Below are positions 19,828-31,187 of a DNA stretch of 64,000 nt, piece after piece. Source of the DNA: Pyronema omphalodes (lineage: Eukaryota > Ascomycota > Pezizomycetes > Pezizales > Pyronemataceae); assembly GCA_024516155.1 (NCBI GenBank), contig JAJJXM010000070.1, positions 1 through 64,000 of the forward strand, in the 5' to 3' direction. The translations under genes and the position numbers were made by a program. A model generated the notes under the pieces. The model made no database searches. It had not been told where the DNA came from and was given only the letters and a program-made list of their open reading frames with translations. Position 1 is the first letter of the stretch. Each line of letters starts with the position of its first letter.

Positions 19828-20574
19828 TGTCAAAATCCGGCTACACACGGCCGACAGGCGATACAACCGTCGGATTGCTATGCAATCGGGTTCGGCTCTG
19901 GACTTCTAGGTGAGTTAGTCACGGGCTCAGGCAGTACTTACCTTGTACACAGGATGTCCCTGCAGCGTTGCCTCTGATAGAATCGTCGGATGGGGATCTG
20001 GGTGGGAGGATAGGTGGGTATTCGGGGTGGGTAGGTATGTTGGGATGGGCTGGGTTTGCGGTTACGGTTTAGATGATAGAACTGCAGTGTGTAGATAGGA
20101 TTGTGTAAATAGATAATTGATTGCGTACTAGACTAATGAAATACAAATGTCCCCTTATATACCTTTGTCCCTGTGCTCATGTGATTTCCCAACTTATCTG
20201 ACCCGCAGATATTCCATCCATCATGAGACACCCTTCGCTCCACCGTGACTCCCAAAACCTAACTAAAACACAATACAAACATAAACCAAAACATAATACA
20301 AAACATAAGCAAAACATAATACAAAACATAAGCAAAACACAATACAAAACATAAGCAAAACATATTCCAAACCTCGAGGAAACCCTCCTCGTTCCACCCC
20401 GCACTTACCCCCTTGTCCCTCGCTTAACCCTAACTCCTCTCGCCTAGCCCTAGCTCCACCTCTTCGCTTAAACCCTAACTGTGACGTACGCCATCCCCAG
20501 CGTCACACCCACGAACCACAGCCCAGCTGTGGTTACAATCCCTCCCAGAAGCATATCCCTAGCGGTTCGTGACA
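19828..20574 (-). mobile_element. Family C LTR (right copy, 5' LTR of element C)
   Basis: It has the same 747-bp length and termini as 11415-12161. It is followed on the gag side by the leader (19827 leftwards) and on the outer side by TGAGG and plus-strand chromodomain sequence of element F. It contains the AAAACATAAGC array and two TAACCC-type hexamers near the outer end. Confidence 0.92.
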
Positions 20575-20575
20575 T

Positions 20576-20773
20576 GAGGAATGGGAAATTGAAGAAAGCA
20601 TTTCGAGTAGGAAAACGAGAGGAAAAGTACTTTACCGAGTCAAATGGAAAGGCTTTCCCTTAAAGAAAGATCAAACAGAAGAACCATATGAATCTTTCAT
20701 AGTAGGCGGCTTGGAATCTCTCCGCGAGTTCCACTCAAAGAACCCAAGCATGCCGAGGGACCAACGCGTTTAA
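20576..20773 (+). pseudogene. Element F chromodomain remnant (3' end of pol)
   Basis: The plus strand reads 65 codons without a stop. It encodes a chromodomain: EEWEIEESISSRKTRGK, then VLYRVKWKGFP and a C-terminal helix LESLREFHSKNPSMPRDQRV, ending at TAA (20771-20773). The layout and C-terminus resemble the element D chromodomain (VLYLVKWLGWP, LREFHLKYPDSPRD). No start codon is present because everything upstream is replaced by the C LTR ending at 20574. A polypurine tract and LTR follow at 20928-20942. Confidence 0.82.
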
Positions 20774-20941
20774 TCAACTCATCATAAGATACCTTTCCTC
20801 ACTGAGGTTTTAATGGTCTTATCATGAAAACGTGTTGGTGGATGAAGGGGCTGGAGGACTTCATCAGAAAAGACCCCGTTTATCAATTACTATAATCATT
20901 GTTAGTGATTTCGGGGCGAAATCTTATGAGGGGGGAGGTGG
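20774..20941 (+). other. Element F 3' untranslated segment with polypurine tract
   Basis: This segment follows the F chromodomain stop and carries GGGGCTGGAGGACT near 20850, which also occurs downstream of element D pol (27582). It ends in GAGGGGGGAGGTGG (20928-20941), a polypurine tract directly before the LTR start TGTCATACCC. Element D has nearly the same tract at 27683-27695, so F and D belong to one clade. Confidence 0.75.
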
Positions 20942-22550
20942 TGTCATACCCTACCCCGATAAGACATTTGAAAAGAATGGGGATTCTTACCTAAGTACTA
21001 ACTCAAGCCAAAGGCGAGAGCTATTACTAACCACCCTTCATCCACTTCCCGCAGGAAGTAGGATAATGGGGGGCCAGGGAAAAAGTCAGCGTCATCTAGG
21101 GCGGGGAAACCCGGGGCAGCCCCCGAGGTGGGTCTGTTTCCGATCAATGACTGCGGTTTCTAATGCGCAGCCATACCTCGAGGAACATACCGCTGCCGCT
21201 GATAAAAACCTGGAATACTTATAACCTTAGGGCCTCACTCAAAGACTTACCGAAGCCTTTGAGCGAACGCACCTCTTCCGCCGTATACGAGAAAACCGTC
21301 CAGAAAGGGTCGTGGAACTAAGAGACCCGGCGGGCCAGATATACATACGAATAGAAAGGAGAATGTGACGCAAGTAGGTCACCGCAGGAAACAGATATCG
21401 AGGTTGATGAGGATAGGAAGGTTAGGAGGGAAAGAACTGTATTTAAGTTTAATGGGATCATGTATTCACGAAACACTTTGCCGTAAAACAAGAAAACATA
21501 GTCATATGTGACCGAGGCATTACGCCTGACCGACGGAGGAAACCGGATAAGCCGAATAACATCATACGACAGCGCAGTCTAGTCGGCCGAAGGAGATAAG
21601 GAGTTAACTGCCTCTTTGGTTAGTTATCACCGGAAACCTTATCTTCGCAAACGCACCTTCGAACTGCCGATATGACGAGACGACCGTACGACGAACGGAA
21701 CATCGGACCACCTCCTATTAGGGACCCCCGGAAGGCCCACAGTCTATTGCCGACCATGACGACATTATCAGATCATACAAACGACTTCACCGGATGCCAC
21801 GGAATCGCCAACCGGATATCGAAATCTGAAGTTAGTTACAGGAATGCGTCGGCCGGTCCTGCAATGCACATTCCTCGAAATGCATTCCGATGCCTTATTA
21901 TTATTAATGACATCAGTGCAAACGACGAAGAGAACGAGTCTAGGCATTAGCAAACGACTAAGGCATCATCCGGATAACGGCCCGGAGGATGTCTTAAAGT
22001 ATATTCGCGATATTAGCGTTTTTACCGAAAGTTGCATTTTGTATGGTGGAAAAATCACGTTTAGGTGTAGCCAACCAACGTCTTAGGGTACTTCCACTTC
22101 CGCCCACCGCATAGTGCTTGCAGGGTATATGAGTGGGGAGCTCAAGATAAGAAAAATATAAAAGTGCCAAAAGCCCCCCACTCGAAGAAGCCATCATCCA
22201 GCAACGCAATCAATACTGTCCCGAATACAACCACACTTCCCACGAAGGGTTATTGTCATCTTTTGAGTCAATACCCGACGTCCTCAAATATATATCTTAC
22301 CTCCAATCAATACAATACCTCCGGTCGGCCCTCCGAAAGAAACGACCACCAAACGAAACCGATACTCTCGAAACGCTCCCTGAGATACGCAGGAGAGTTG
22401 AAACTTATAACTGTTATCACCTCTACTTTCCGTTAGAAGAATCCCCTTGAGAAGTAATAATTCCCCTTCTTGGAATTATTGCTTCTCTCTTTTCTTTCGG
22501 GAATTTCAGAGTTACCCGGCCGTCCATTACCCTAGGACCCCCGGTTTACA
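20942..22550 (+). mobile_element. Family F LTR (right boundary approximate)
   Basis: The left edge is clear: TGTCATACCCTACC directly after a polypurine tract. The right edge is not. A CA-ended candidate (CCCCGGTTTACA, ending 22550) resembles the end of the E LTR (CCCAGGTTCACA) and lies just before clear gag coding sequence. No second F LTR is in the window to fix it. There is no convincing gene in this 1.6 kb. Confidence 0.55.
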
Positions 22551-23829
22551 TAGAGGCAGCAAGCCACCAGGAGGAGGACTCCCACCACCTCCACCACCAC
22601 CATCTGACCCTTCTGACGACGAAGATTCAGATGATGAAAACATCAGGAAAGCCTTGGAGAGAAAGTGCCAGGAACGCAAGGAAAAGGCAAAACAAAAGCA
22701 CCCGGAAACAAAGAATGCAACAGAGGCATTCTTAGAATCACTTGTTAATAAATTGCAGCAATCTGGAGTCAACGACCCGAGGAGACCCAAGATGCCAGAA
22801 ATGAAGGCTCCTCAATATTTTTCTGGAAAGGATAAAAATTTGTTTAGGGCTTGGTGGATGTCTGTTCAAGATTACATCGCAACATACGCCAAGGCCTTTC
22901 CGGATGAGGACGATCAGGTTAAATGGGTTGGAAGCTTACTTACGCACAAGGCGTTAAGTTGGCACCAGGAAAGGCGGAAATCTATCCAGAGGCAAGGACT
23001 GAAGGATACATGGGTAGCTTTCTCAAGTTCAATTGAAACAGGATTTGAGGATAAGCGGGAGGCCCAGAAGGATGTTAAAAGGATTACAGAGCTCCAGTAT
23101 GAGGGAGACATTGATGATTACATCACGAAATTAGAGGACCTCAATATGCGCGTTGGGGCAATTGGGCCAATGTATAGGAATGTGATTTGGGAGGCCATGA
23201 CACCGGCCATTAAGAAAGAGGTATATCAAAGATTTGGGGGAATCCCAACTGACGATGAAGCAATGATTGATGCGGTTAAGGAAGCTGCTCACGTTGTTGA
23301 AAATTTGGATGAAGAATTAAAGGGTCATAAAAAGAAGTCTTTGGAAGTACGGGAGGATCGTCACAAGGACAAAGGAAAACAAAAGGAGACTGTGCGCCCG
23401 AAGGAGGTGCAGCACAAGGATAAATTTAAGGATAAAAAGGACAAAAAAGGTTTTACAGGGAAAAAGGACAAAAAGTCTATCTTTGCCTCAGGAAGGGAGG
23501 CTCTACAAAATGTTCCTCAGAGCGAAATCGACAAACACAAAAAGGATAAGGCCGACTGTTGGAGATGCGGACGATCTGGACACGAAATGTTTGATTGTTA
23601 CGCTAAGAAGACAGTGGGAGGAACAGAGCTTTCTGGGGATGGCAAGGTTGCTTCTGCAGGGAAAAGGAAGCGAAATGATGACGATGATGAAAAGGAAGGG
23701 CAGGAGAAGCCGAAGGAACATAAGAAGACAAAGACCGCAGCAGTGCGGCAGGATGAGGATGAAATGATGGAAGATGCTCAGCCCAGGATTTGGGAGATTG
23801 AGCAGAATGATGAGGAGTCGGATTTTTAA
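22447..23829 (+). CDS. Element D Gag polyprotein
   Basis: The open frame encodes a capsid protein. A proline-rich, then acidic N-terminus (GGGLPPPPPPPSDPSDDED) precedes a Retrotrans_gag domain (MPEMKAPQYFSGKDKNLFRA, WVAFSSSIETGFEDKREAQK). A very Lys-rich linker, a CCHC knuckle (CWRCGRSGHEMFDC, about 23560-23600) and an acidic tail follow. The frame opens with TTG at 22447, inside the putative LTR. The first ATG of the recognisable domain is near 22791, so the true start is uncertain. Gag ends at TAA (23827-23829). The pol frame is -1 relative to gag and already open there. I see only TTTTTAA, not a canonical slippery heptamer. Confidence 0.8.
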   Translation: MRSNNSPSWNYCFSLFFREFQSYPAVHYPRTPGLHRGSKPPGGGLPPPPPPPSDPSDDEDSDDENIRKALERKCQERKEKAKQKHPETKNATEAFLESLVNKLQQSGVNDPRRPKMPEMKAPQYFSGKDKNLFRAWWMSVQDYIATYAKAFPDEDDQVKWVGSLLTHKALSWHQERRKSIQRQGLKDTWVAFSSSIETGFEDKREAQKDVKRITELQYEGDIDDYITKLEDLNMRVGAIGPMYRNVIWEAMTPAIKKEVYQRFGGIPTDDEAMIDAVKEAAHVVENLDEELKGHKKKSLEVREDRHKDKGKQKETVRPKEVQHKDKFKDKKDKKGFTGKKDKKSIFASGREALQNVPQSEIDKHKKDKADCWRCGRSGHEMFDCYAKKTVGGTELSGDGKVASAGKRKRNDDDDEKEGQEKPKEHKKTKTAAVRQDEDEMMEDAQPRIWEIEQNDEESDF

Positions 23830-26800
23830 GATCCTCTAGGGTTGCGTCACCTGAGGAGGAGGAATGTACATCTGACGCAGGAAATATTATATGTTGTGGA
23901 ACAAAAAGAAAATCAACAGACAACTTGTGGTCGATCAAGACAAAAAATCGACGAACCGACAATGGCACCTCTTCCAAGGGAATAACAAAGGAAGCCTTGG
24001 TTCCACCTTATCACGGAAAAAGGCCAATAATCAACATGGTGTTGAATTGGTCAAAGAACAAATTTCGGACGGTGCGAGTCCTACTTGATACAGGCTCCAC
24101 CTCAGCTTTACTGGACAAAGGTTTTGTCCAAACTTACAAAATTCCTACTGTGAAGAGAGACCAGCCTCTTCAAATACGCAACTTCAATAATGAGGTAGTT
24201 GCTGGAGCTGGAGAATTCTTTACAGTTCCTTTTATGTTGCAGCACAGACAGCACTTCACAGCAGAATCCTTCGAAGTCGCCCCTCTTGACGGCGACTGCA
24301 ACGTCATCTTACCTTACTGGTGGATGGAAAAACATCAACCTTGCAACATGTGGGGAGACAGCAATAACATCTCCTTCACAACACCACGTTGCACTGGAAA
24401 TTGTACTAAGGCTCAGGCCAGTACATTTTCTCTCAAGGTCGACCACCGAGTACTCGACCATCCTGAGGCCTCAGTAATAGGCCATATTTCAGCTATTGCC
24501 ACTAAGGAGGAATTATCAGAGGCACTTCAACAAGTCCCTGAGAAATTCCGTAAGTGGATAAACATAATGACAAAGGAAGCAGCGGACAAGCTTCCTGAAC
24601 ACAAACCGTACGACCACGCTATAGACTTGAAGGAAGGGGAAACTCCACCTTGAAGACCAGTCTATGCGCTCAATGAAGTTGAGCTGGAAACTTTGAGAGA
24701 ATGGCTAAAAGAAATGCTAAGGACAGGCAAGATTAGACCATCCAAATCTCCTGCCGCAGCACCCATTCTCTTTGTGCCAAAACCCCATGGGCGAGGTTTA
24801 AGGCTTTGTGTCGATTACAGGGGAATCAATAAAATAACAATAGTAAATCGCTACCCCCTCCCTCTTATGTCGGAATTACAGGACAGAGTAAGAGGAGCCA
24901 AGTTCTTCACGAAAATGGACTTGAAGAACGGTCATCATTTAATCAGGATTGAAGAAGGCGATGAATGGAAGACTGCCTTCAGATGCAGGTATGGGCTTTA
25001 TGAGTTTTTGGTTATGCCCTTTGGATTAAGCAATGCGCCGGCCACATTCCAAGATATGATGAATCATATCTTCAGAGACATGTTGGATCAGGGAGTAATT
25101 GCATATATTGACGATGTTCTGATTTACGCGGAAACGGAGGAGGAACATGATAAATTGGTTAAGGAAGTCCTAAAGAGACTGGAAGAAAATGGGTTGGTAA
25201 TATCTCCGGAAAAATGTGTTTGGGGGACAAACAAAGTGAGATTTTTGGGGTATATTATAAGCGAAAAGTGAATCGAGATGGCAAAGGATAAAGTGGAAAC
25301 CGTCCTGGTTTGGGAACCTCCTAAATCCTTGAACGAGACACAAGGCTTTCTTGGATTTGCAAACTTCTATCGCCGGTTCATAAAGGACTTCTCAAGAATT
25401 TGTCGTCCTCTTAATGAATCCACCAAGGGCGATCCGAAGAAGTGGGAATGGACTGTTGCCATGGAATTGGCATTTGACGAGTTAAAGCAGAGGTTCACAA
25501 AAGCGCCAATATTGGGTCATTTTGATCATAAAAAGGTTTGCATTGTTGAAACTGATGCGTCTGACTTTGCCTTAGGCGCAGTCCTTTCTCAGAAAGGAGA
25601 GGACGGAAAGCTGCACCCTATTGCTTTTCACTCCAGGAAATTTACTCCGGCAGAAATAAACTACGAAATCCATGATAAAGAGCTTTTAGCTATTGTGGAT
25701 TCGTTTAAAATATGGAGAAGATACTTGGAGGGAGCAATGCACACAGTTCAGGTATTCAGCGACCATCAAAATTTGGAGTACTTCACCACCACAAAAGTAC
25801 TCAATCGTCGCCAAGCAAGGTGGGCTCAAGAACTTGCTGGTATTGACTTTAAGATTTTTTACAGACCTGGAAGTAAGAATGGAAAGCCAGATGCTTTGTC
25901 TAGGCGTCCGGAGTTCCGCCCTGAAAAGGGGGGAGGTGAGGATCAGCCGATTACGACTATCCTTCATAAAGAACATTTTGCATCAATTTCAGCAATCAGC
26001 AGTGGAGGTGAAGCAACATCTTTTATTGTTTCCTCGGCACGGCTTAACTCTATTCCTTCCATTAGATGGTCTGGTGAATTTTTAAAGATGGTTAAAGAGG
26101 CTGGAAAACTGGACGACAATTATAAAAAAGCAGCAAACAAAATAAAGGATCCACTAACGATAGAAGATGGCATAATCTATCGGAAAGAGAAGTTATGGGT
26201 ACCAAAGGATTTGGTCAACATGGTCCTTGAATCAGAGCACGACTCCAAAATTGCTGGGCACTTTGGTCAGGACAAGACAATTGAATCAATAAGGAGAAAC
26301 TTTTGGTGGCCGAAGATGGATGAAAAAATAATTGAATATTTACAAAGCTGTTTGGAATGTCAGAAGGACAAGACGGCTAGGCACCAAAAGTATGGAATGT
26401 TGCAACCTTTGGAATTAACATATGCCCCATGGCAATCTATTGCTATGGATTTTATTACCGACCTTCCGGAATCAAATGGGTGTGATCAACTATGGGTTAT
26501 AGTTGATCGATTTACTAAAATGGCGCACTTCATTCCTTGACAAAAAGACGGCAAGACAACTGCAGACCTTGTTAGGATCTTCGCAAAGGAAATATGGAAG
26601 TTACATGGCCTACCCAAGGATATTGTGTCAGACAGAGACTCCAGGTTTACAAGCACCACCTGGAAAGCATTTCTTGGAACGCTGGGAATGAAACCAAGAA
26701 TGTCAACAGCCTTCCACCCACAAACAGACGGGCAAACTGAACGGCTTAACCAAACAATTGAAGCTTACCTCCGCTCTTTTGTTAACCATGAAATGGACGA

Positions 26801-27695
26801 CTGGGCTGATCTCTTACCCATAGCTGAATTTGCATACAATAACTCAGCCACAAGCGCAACTGGACTATTCCCCTTTCACGCCAACTACGGATTCTATCCA
26901 AATACGAGCAACCCTTCGGCAACTGCTGTGCGCAACCCAGCCAGCAAAGCCTACGCCCACTGGATGCATACGATACACGAAGGAGCCAAGTTAGCCCTTC
27001 AAAAAACACAAGAAAGAATGAAACACTATGCAGACCAGAAACGACAGGAGGCACCCGAATACCAAGTAGGAGACTTGGTCATGTTAGATGGACGCAACAT
27101 ACGAACCAGACGCCCATCAAGGAAGTTAGACCATAAACAACATGGTCCCTTCCCAGTCGAAAAAGTCATCTCCCCAACAGCAGTACGACTCACGCTTCCA
27201 CGAAAATGGAAGATACACAACGTCTTCCATACCTCACTACTTGAGCCCTTTAGAGCAGGAACCCGGGCTCCACCAGACACAAATAAAATCTTACGGGAGG
27301 CAGACGATGTTGAGGGAAGCGAGGAATACGATATCGATGAAATCATGAGCAGCTATAAATCTGGAAATCGAGTATTGTACCTTGTTAAATGGCTAGGTTG
27401 GCCCAACAAAAAAGACTGGACGGCAGAACAATTCGACAACTTTTCAGTAGGAGGTCAGGAGAAGTTACGAGAGTTTCATCTCAAGTACCCTGATTCTCCA
27501 AGGGACTACCGACTCAAGGATTATGGCTTAATGTTTTTCCCCACGAGGTTTTCATTAGGTTGATTTGGTAGTAGGATGTAGGGGCTGGAGGACTATATCT
27601 ATATATGATCACTAAATAACTTGGCTGCGGCGAGGTGCGATCACAGAATGATGAACTACGAGCTTCGGGACGAAGCTTGAACAGGGGGGAGGTGG
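22551..27695 (+). mobile_element. Ty3/Gypsy chromovirus D, internal region
   Basis: It holds gag, then pol in the -1 frame with protease, RT, RNase H, integrase and chromodomain, then a polypurine tract (CAGGGGGGAGGTGG, 27682-27695). The upstream LTR is of type F and the downstream LTR of type E, so the two LTRs do not match. Either the element is recombinant or its own 5' LTR has been lost. Confidence 0.82.
23823..27563 (+). pseudogene. Element D Pol polyprotein with three in-frame TGAs
   Basis: One continuous frame covers protease (VLLDTGSTSALLDKGF, near 24090) and RT ([35 protein letters not shown]; the active site is YIDD). It continues through RNase H (VETDASDFALGAVLSQ, DHQNLEYF) and integrase (EHDSKIAGHFGQ, CLECQKD, MDFITDLP, DRDSRF, HPQTDGQTER). 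A chromodomain (EEYDIDEIMSS, VLYLVKWLGWP) ends at 27563. The only interruptions are TGA at 24651-24653 (where related sequences suggest Trp), 25269-25271 and 26538-26540. No frameshift is seen in 3.7 kb, so the copy is either young or expressed by readthrough. The first explanation is more likely. Confidence 0.87.
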
Positions 27696-30145
27696 TGTCA
27701 CACCCTATATTGTGTGAGTATAGAATAGGTAACATGTATAACATTTAGAGAACATGGCAAACTCGACAGGAGAATGAATAATAAGGTTAGTATCCCGGGC
27801 CGGAACCCCCTGAGGAGCTCCAGCTAGCGACGTCACGTGATTCGTGACTTTCCGAAAGGACCTCACGAGGATCCCGGCCCGAGGCGTCGCTACCTGTTAT
27901 TCACTGTCAGTTTGGGAGGATCACAGATGGATGGGAACGAGGAACAACTTACCTCATGGGTGTCGACTTGCCCATGAGAAAACTACAGACGACGCTGATG
28001 GAGACAGAAGACGAGGGCGAAAGGACACCTCCTTATACTTGAGGTCGTGTTCCACCAAGCACGGCTACCAGAGGGCTTGCAAGAGAAGGGATTTGTCAGG
28101 ACAGTGCAAGGCAGACGAATAGAATCATCCGAGGTCTGAGTTGGGCGGATAGTCGGCCAAGGAACAAGGCAGAGTCCAGTCAGCCAACAGCAGTGGAGCT
28201 CAGAACAAGGGTCAAGATTGCGTTAGCATGAGACGGCATTCTGCAGCAGGGAACACCACTCAGGCAAACTGTTGGGTGGAACTGATATGACGCGACCTTA
28301 GGCCAATGACTACCAACTGCAAGATAAGACGGCGTTTGCGTACACACCAGGGTGTGGCTGCGCGCAAGTGCGCGCAGGTGGGGCTGTATGACATCACACA
28401 GGAATGTGACGGGGCAGTGCGCTCCGGTAAGGCATAGTCTGCCTTATGATGTCAGATTCCTTCACCCCCAATTGAGATTCTCTAGGGAGATCTATGATCA
28501 AGACGACTCATAGGATATATGACTCACATGTCATTATCAGCGGAGTCATTGCATTATGCGCTCAAGTGGAGTAACCCTCCACTAGGCGCTTAACCCCAAT
28601 ACCTGATTGGAAGGTGTGGTAGCACGGCAAGGAATGTCAAGGATGAATCTGACACGAGGTCATCATACAAGTGAGCAATTAATATAATTGCGCATACAGC
28701 ATGATGGGAGCCATCGGCAGATTTGTCAAAGAATTGACTCACATCTTATCTCCTAAGCTTAGTTTGGAAGTTGGTTTCGTCTACAAGTTCGCCCAGCCTT
28801 CCTTGGGGAACCAACTGCCAAACTGAGCTTAGGAGATAAGACATGGGTCAAAGCTGTGACGCATCTGCTGAGGCTTGCATCATGCTAAGCACGCAATTAA
28901 ATCAATTGCTCACTTGCTTAATGCTCGCCCTGGTCAGATTAATCCTTGAAATAGCTCACCGTACTACCACACCTTCCAATGAGGTGCTGGGGTTATGAGT
29001 CACACCGGAGGGCAACTCTGTCTGACTGCATCATGCATGAACTCTTGTGATAATGACGCATGAGTCATTTATCGTATGAGTCGCGCCATCATAGATCTCC
29101 CTAGAGAATCTCGATTGCAAGTAGAGGTCACTGACATCATAAGGCATACCATGCCCTACCGGAGCGCACTGCCCCGTCACATTCCTGTGTGATGTCATAT
29201 GTGCCCCACCTGCGCGCACTTGCGCGCAGCCACACCCTGGTGTGGATGCAACCGCCGTATTGTTTCCAAGTTGGCAGTTCTAGGCCCAAGGACGCGTCAT
29301 ATCAGTTTCATCAAACAGGTTTCCTGAGTGGGGTTCCCTACTGGACGTCGTCTCATGCTGATGCACTGTTGACCCTTGTCCTGCAGTCCACTCCTGTTCG
29401 CTGACTAGACTCTGCCTTATCTCTCGCCCCACTGTGCACCCAACTAGTAACACCGGATTACACTCCTGCGCCGCATCTGCATCTTCCTGGAATCCTCTGT
29501 TCCTATGCAGCCCCTATCGTAGCCGTATATTGCCGAACTCTCCTCAGGTATAAGGAGGTGACATTTCGTCGTCTTCCTCTTTCTCCATCAGCGTCGTTTG
29601 TAGTTGTCTCAAGGGTAAGTCGACACCCTTGAGGTAAGTTTTCCTTTCCCCTTCTCCGTCCTGAATCCTCCCAAACTGACAGTGAATAATAGTTTCGACG
29701 CCTCTGGCCGGGATCCTCGTGAGGTCCTATCGGAAAGTCACGAATCACGTGACGTGGCTAGCCGGAGCTCCTCTGGGGGGTTCCGGCCCGGGATACTAAC
29801 CTAATTATTCATTCTCCTGTCGAGTTTGCCATATTCTCCATAGCGTTATATATGATACCTATTCTATTCTCACACATTATAGAGTGTGACACTTGTAGAC
29901 GAAAGTCTATAAAAGACCCTAAGTCTTCCCACCGTCTCCTCCAGCATCAGCAACTGGATCTCTTGTTACGACATACCTATCTACACCAGAATACCTCAGG
30001 ACGAGACCCTTAAGTTTATTCGGCCTGTGATCGATTAGTTCACTTCCTAGATTCCTGGGAAATTCTATTAGTTAATTATCTTTCAAGCGAAGCACGACTG
30101 ATCGAAAAAGCCTCTGTATTGAAAGCCTCAATACCCAGGTTCACA
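27696..30145 (+). mobile_element. Element D 3' LTR (family E) with inverted LTR duplication
   Basis: Three pieces make up this region. LTR positions 1-1082 lie on the plus strand (27696-28776). An inverted 1115-bp copy of LTR positions 1-1114 follows (28777-29891, ending at its TGTCA terminus). Then LTR positions 1104-1359 lie on the plus strand (29892-30145, ending CCAGGTTCACA). The first arm is close to the solo LTR at 16964, while the inverted arm is more diverged. Together the arms form a long imperfect palindrome with a short centre near 28777-28815. No transposon-type target duplication marks the inverted piece. Confidence 0.82.
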
Positions 30146-30248
30146 TGGGCGGCCTAAAATGTGTCGACGCTCTTGGAACGCCAAGACTGCCAAGACTAGA
30201 AAATTCACAGCGGAGAAACATGTTTGATTGGCTGCAAAAATGACTAAG

Positions 30249-30515
30249 CTAATAGCACCAAACAAGATCCTCCCCCATCCTCCTCCGATGTGATCCTTCC
30301 GCCCTCTCTACAAACTCCTGTTGGCGTTCATCCAAGCTTGATGCATAGGAATCAATCCATCGTCTTGATTGATTTGCAAATCGGCGAATGGTCGTCAAAG
30401 ACACTGAATCCAGCCCTTGGCAGACTGTTCTTTCCAACCCCGTGAAGGTATAATTACAGTTCTCCCGAGTATATCGCTTGACTGCTCCCCAGTAAAGATA
30501 TCGCATCGGAGGCAT
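30249..30515 (-). pseudogene. C-terminal fragment of a DDE transposase
   Basis: The 88-residue minus-strand frame has a block (AVKRYTRENCNYTFTGLERT, LDSVSLTTIRRFANQSRRWI, SHRR near the end) that I recall from the C-terminus of fungal Tc1/mariner-like DDE transposases. There the block follows the last catalytic residue. No catalytic triad, start region or terminal repeats are present, so it is a fragment. The assignment rests on pattern memory and a database search could move it to another DDE family. Confidence 0.45.
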
Positions 30516-31187
30516 TATCGGAAGCGCAGCGGCGCTTGATTGCAGTCTGCCTAGCGACCTGCTGGCTCTGCTTGCGTCTCTTTGTCGGTCGTGGCATTGA
30601 CGCTGTTGATTTTAATTCTGCTTCTTATTAGCCATGTATCAAAAATCAAGGACGTGAATATTAATCTCACGAGGGTGCGCCTAGGCGATCGGCAGGATAG
30701 TTGAGGGCGGGAGGGTATTGCGCGACTTTCGGGGAAGGTATGGTCGACGTGACTTCCGACATTAGCGTAAGCGAGAAAAACCCTGAATCACCGAGTGTCA
30801 CTCGAGGCCATTTTAATCCCTGTCGCACCCCCTGTCATCGGGACCAAAAGTATCGACTTTCGTCGGTTTTCGGACGTTTATGGTGAAATCCACCATAGCA
30901 AGAATGATACGTAGGTACCTACATACGTATATGTCAGACTAGTCTTAGGCTATGCATGATCTGTACTCGTAGGGTTTATTCAGTACGGTGCATGCCTAAG
31001 ATTGAAATATTGCAATAGAATAACTACTACCGCAGAGTTTCCTGGAAGATATTGACGGTATAAGAATACTGCGATAGCTAAGGATGACAATAATTACCGA
31101 AAAATATTTGGTGGTCTTGTAAGACATTTCTCCTGGTATTTTCAGTCGTCGGAGGTACCACATAGCGAGCCCTTAATCTCTACCGTT
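30516..31187. other. Spacer without recognisable gene
   Basis: There is no coding pattern or known repeat here. A short inverted TACGTAGGTACCTACATACGTA-like stretch occurs near 30908-30930. The methyltransferase homology begins at about 31188. Confidence 0.6.

Larger units (their letters stand above)
11415..20574 (-). mobile_element. Ty3/Gypsy chromovirus C with a third ORF
   Basis: This is a 9.16-kb element including a nested 1.36-kb solo LTR. Reading leftwards it has 5' LTR, gag, pol (protease, acidic spacer, RT, RNase H, integrase, chromodomain), ORF3, and 3' LTR. The LTRs are almost identical, yet the flanking pentamers differ (GTCGA at 11410-11414, TGAGG at 20575-20579). The two flanks also belong to different retrotransposons (B and F), so ectopic recombination between C copies, or a misassembly, is likely. 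Confidence 0.9.

Noticed and set aside
20177..20404. Cys/Tyr/Phe-rich 75-codon minus-strand frame (also at 11764-11991)
   Set aside because: It is produced by the AAAACATAAGC minisatellite in the C LTR and has the simple composition expected from it.
24651..26540. TGA used as a sense codon (altered genetic code)
   Set aside because: Intact methyltransferase copies 3, 4 and 9 end at TGA at the position where the family ends, so TGA works as a stop in this genome.
27696..29891. Inverted LTR piece as an ordinary nested LTR insertion
   Set aside because: It lacks one LTR terminus and has no target duplication. The break points overlap by a CTTGTAGACG match instead.
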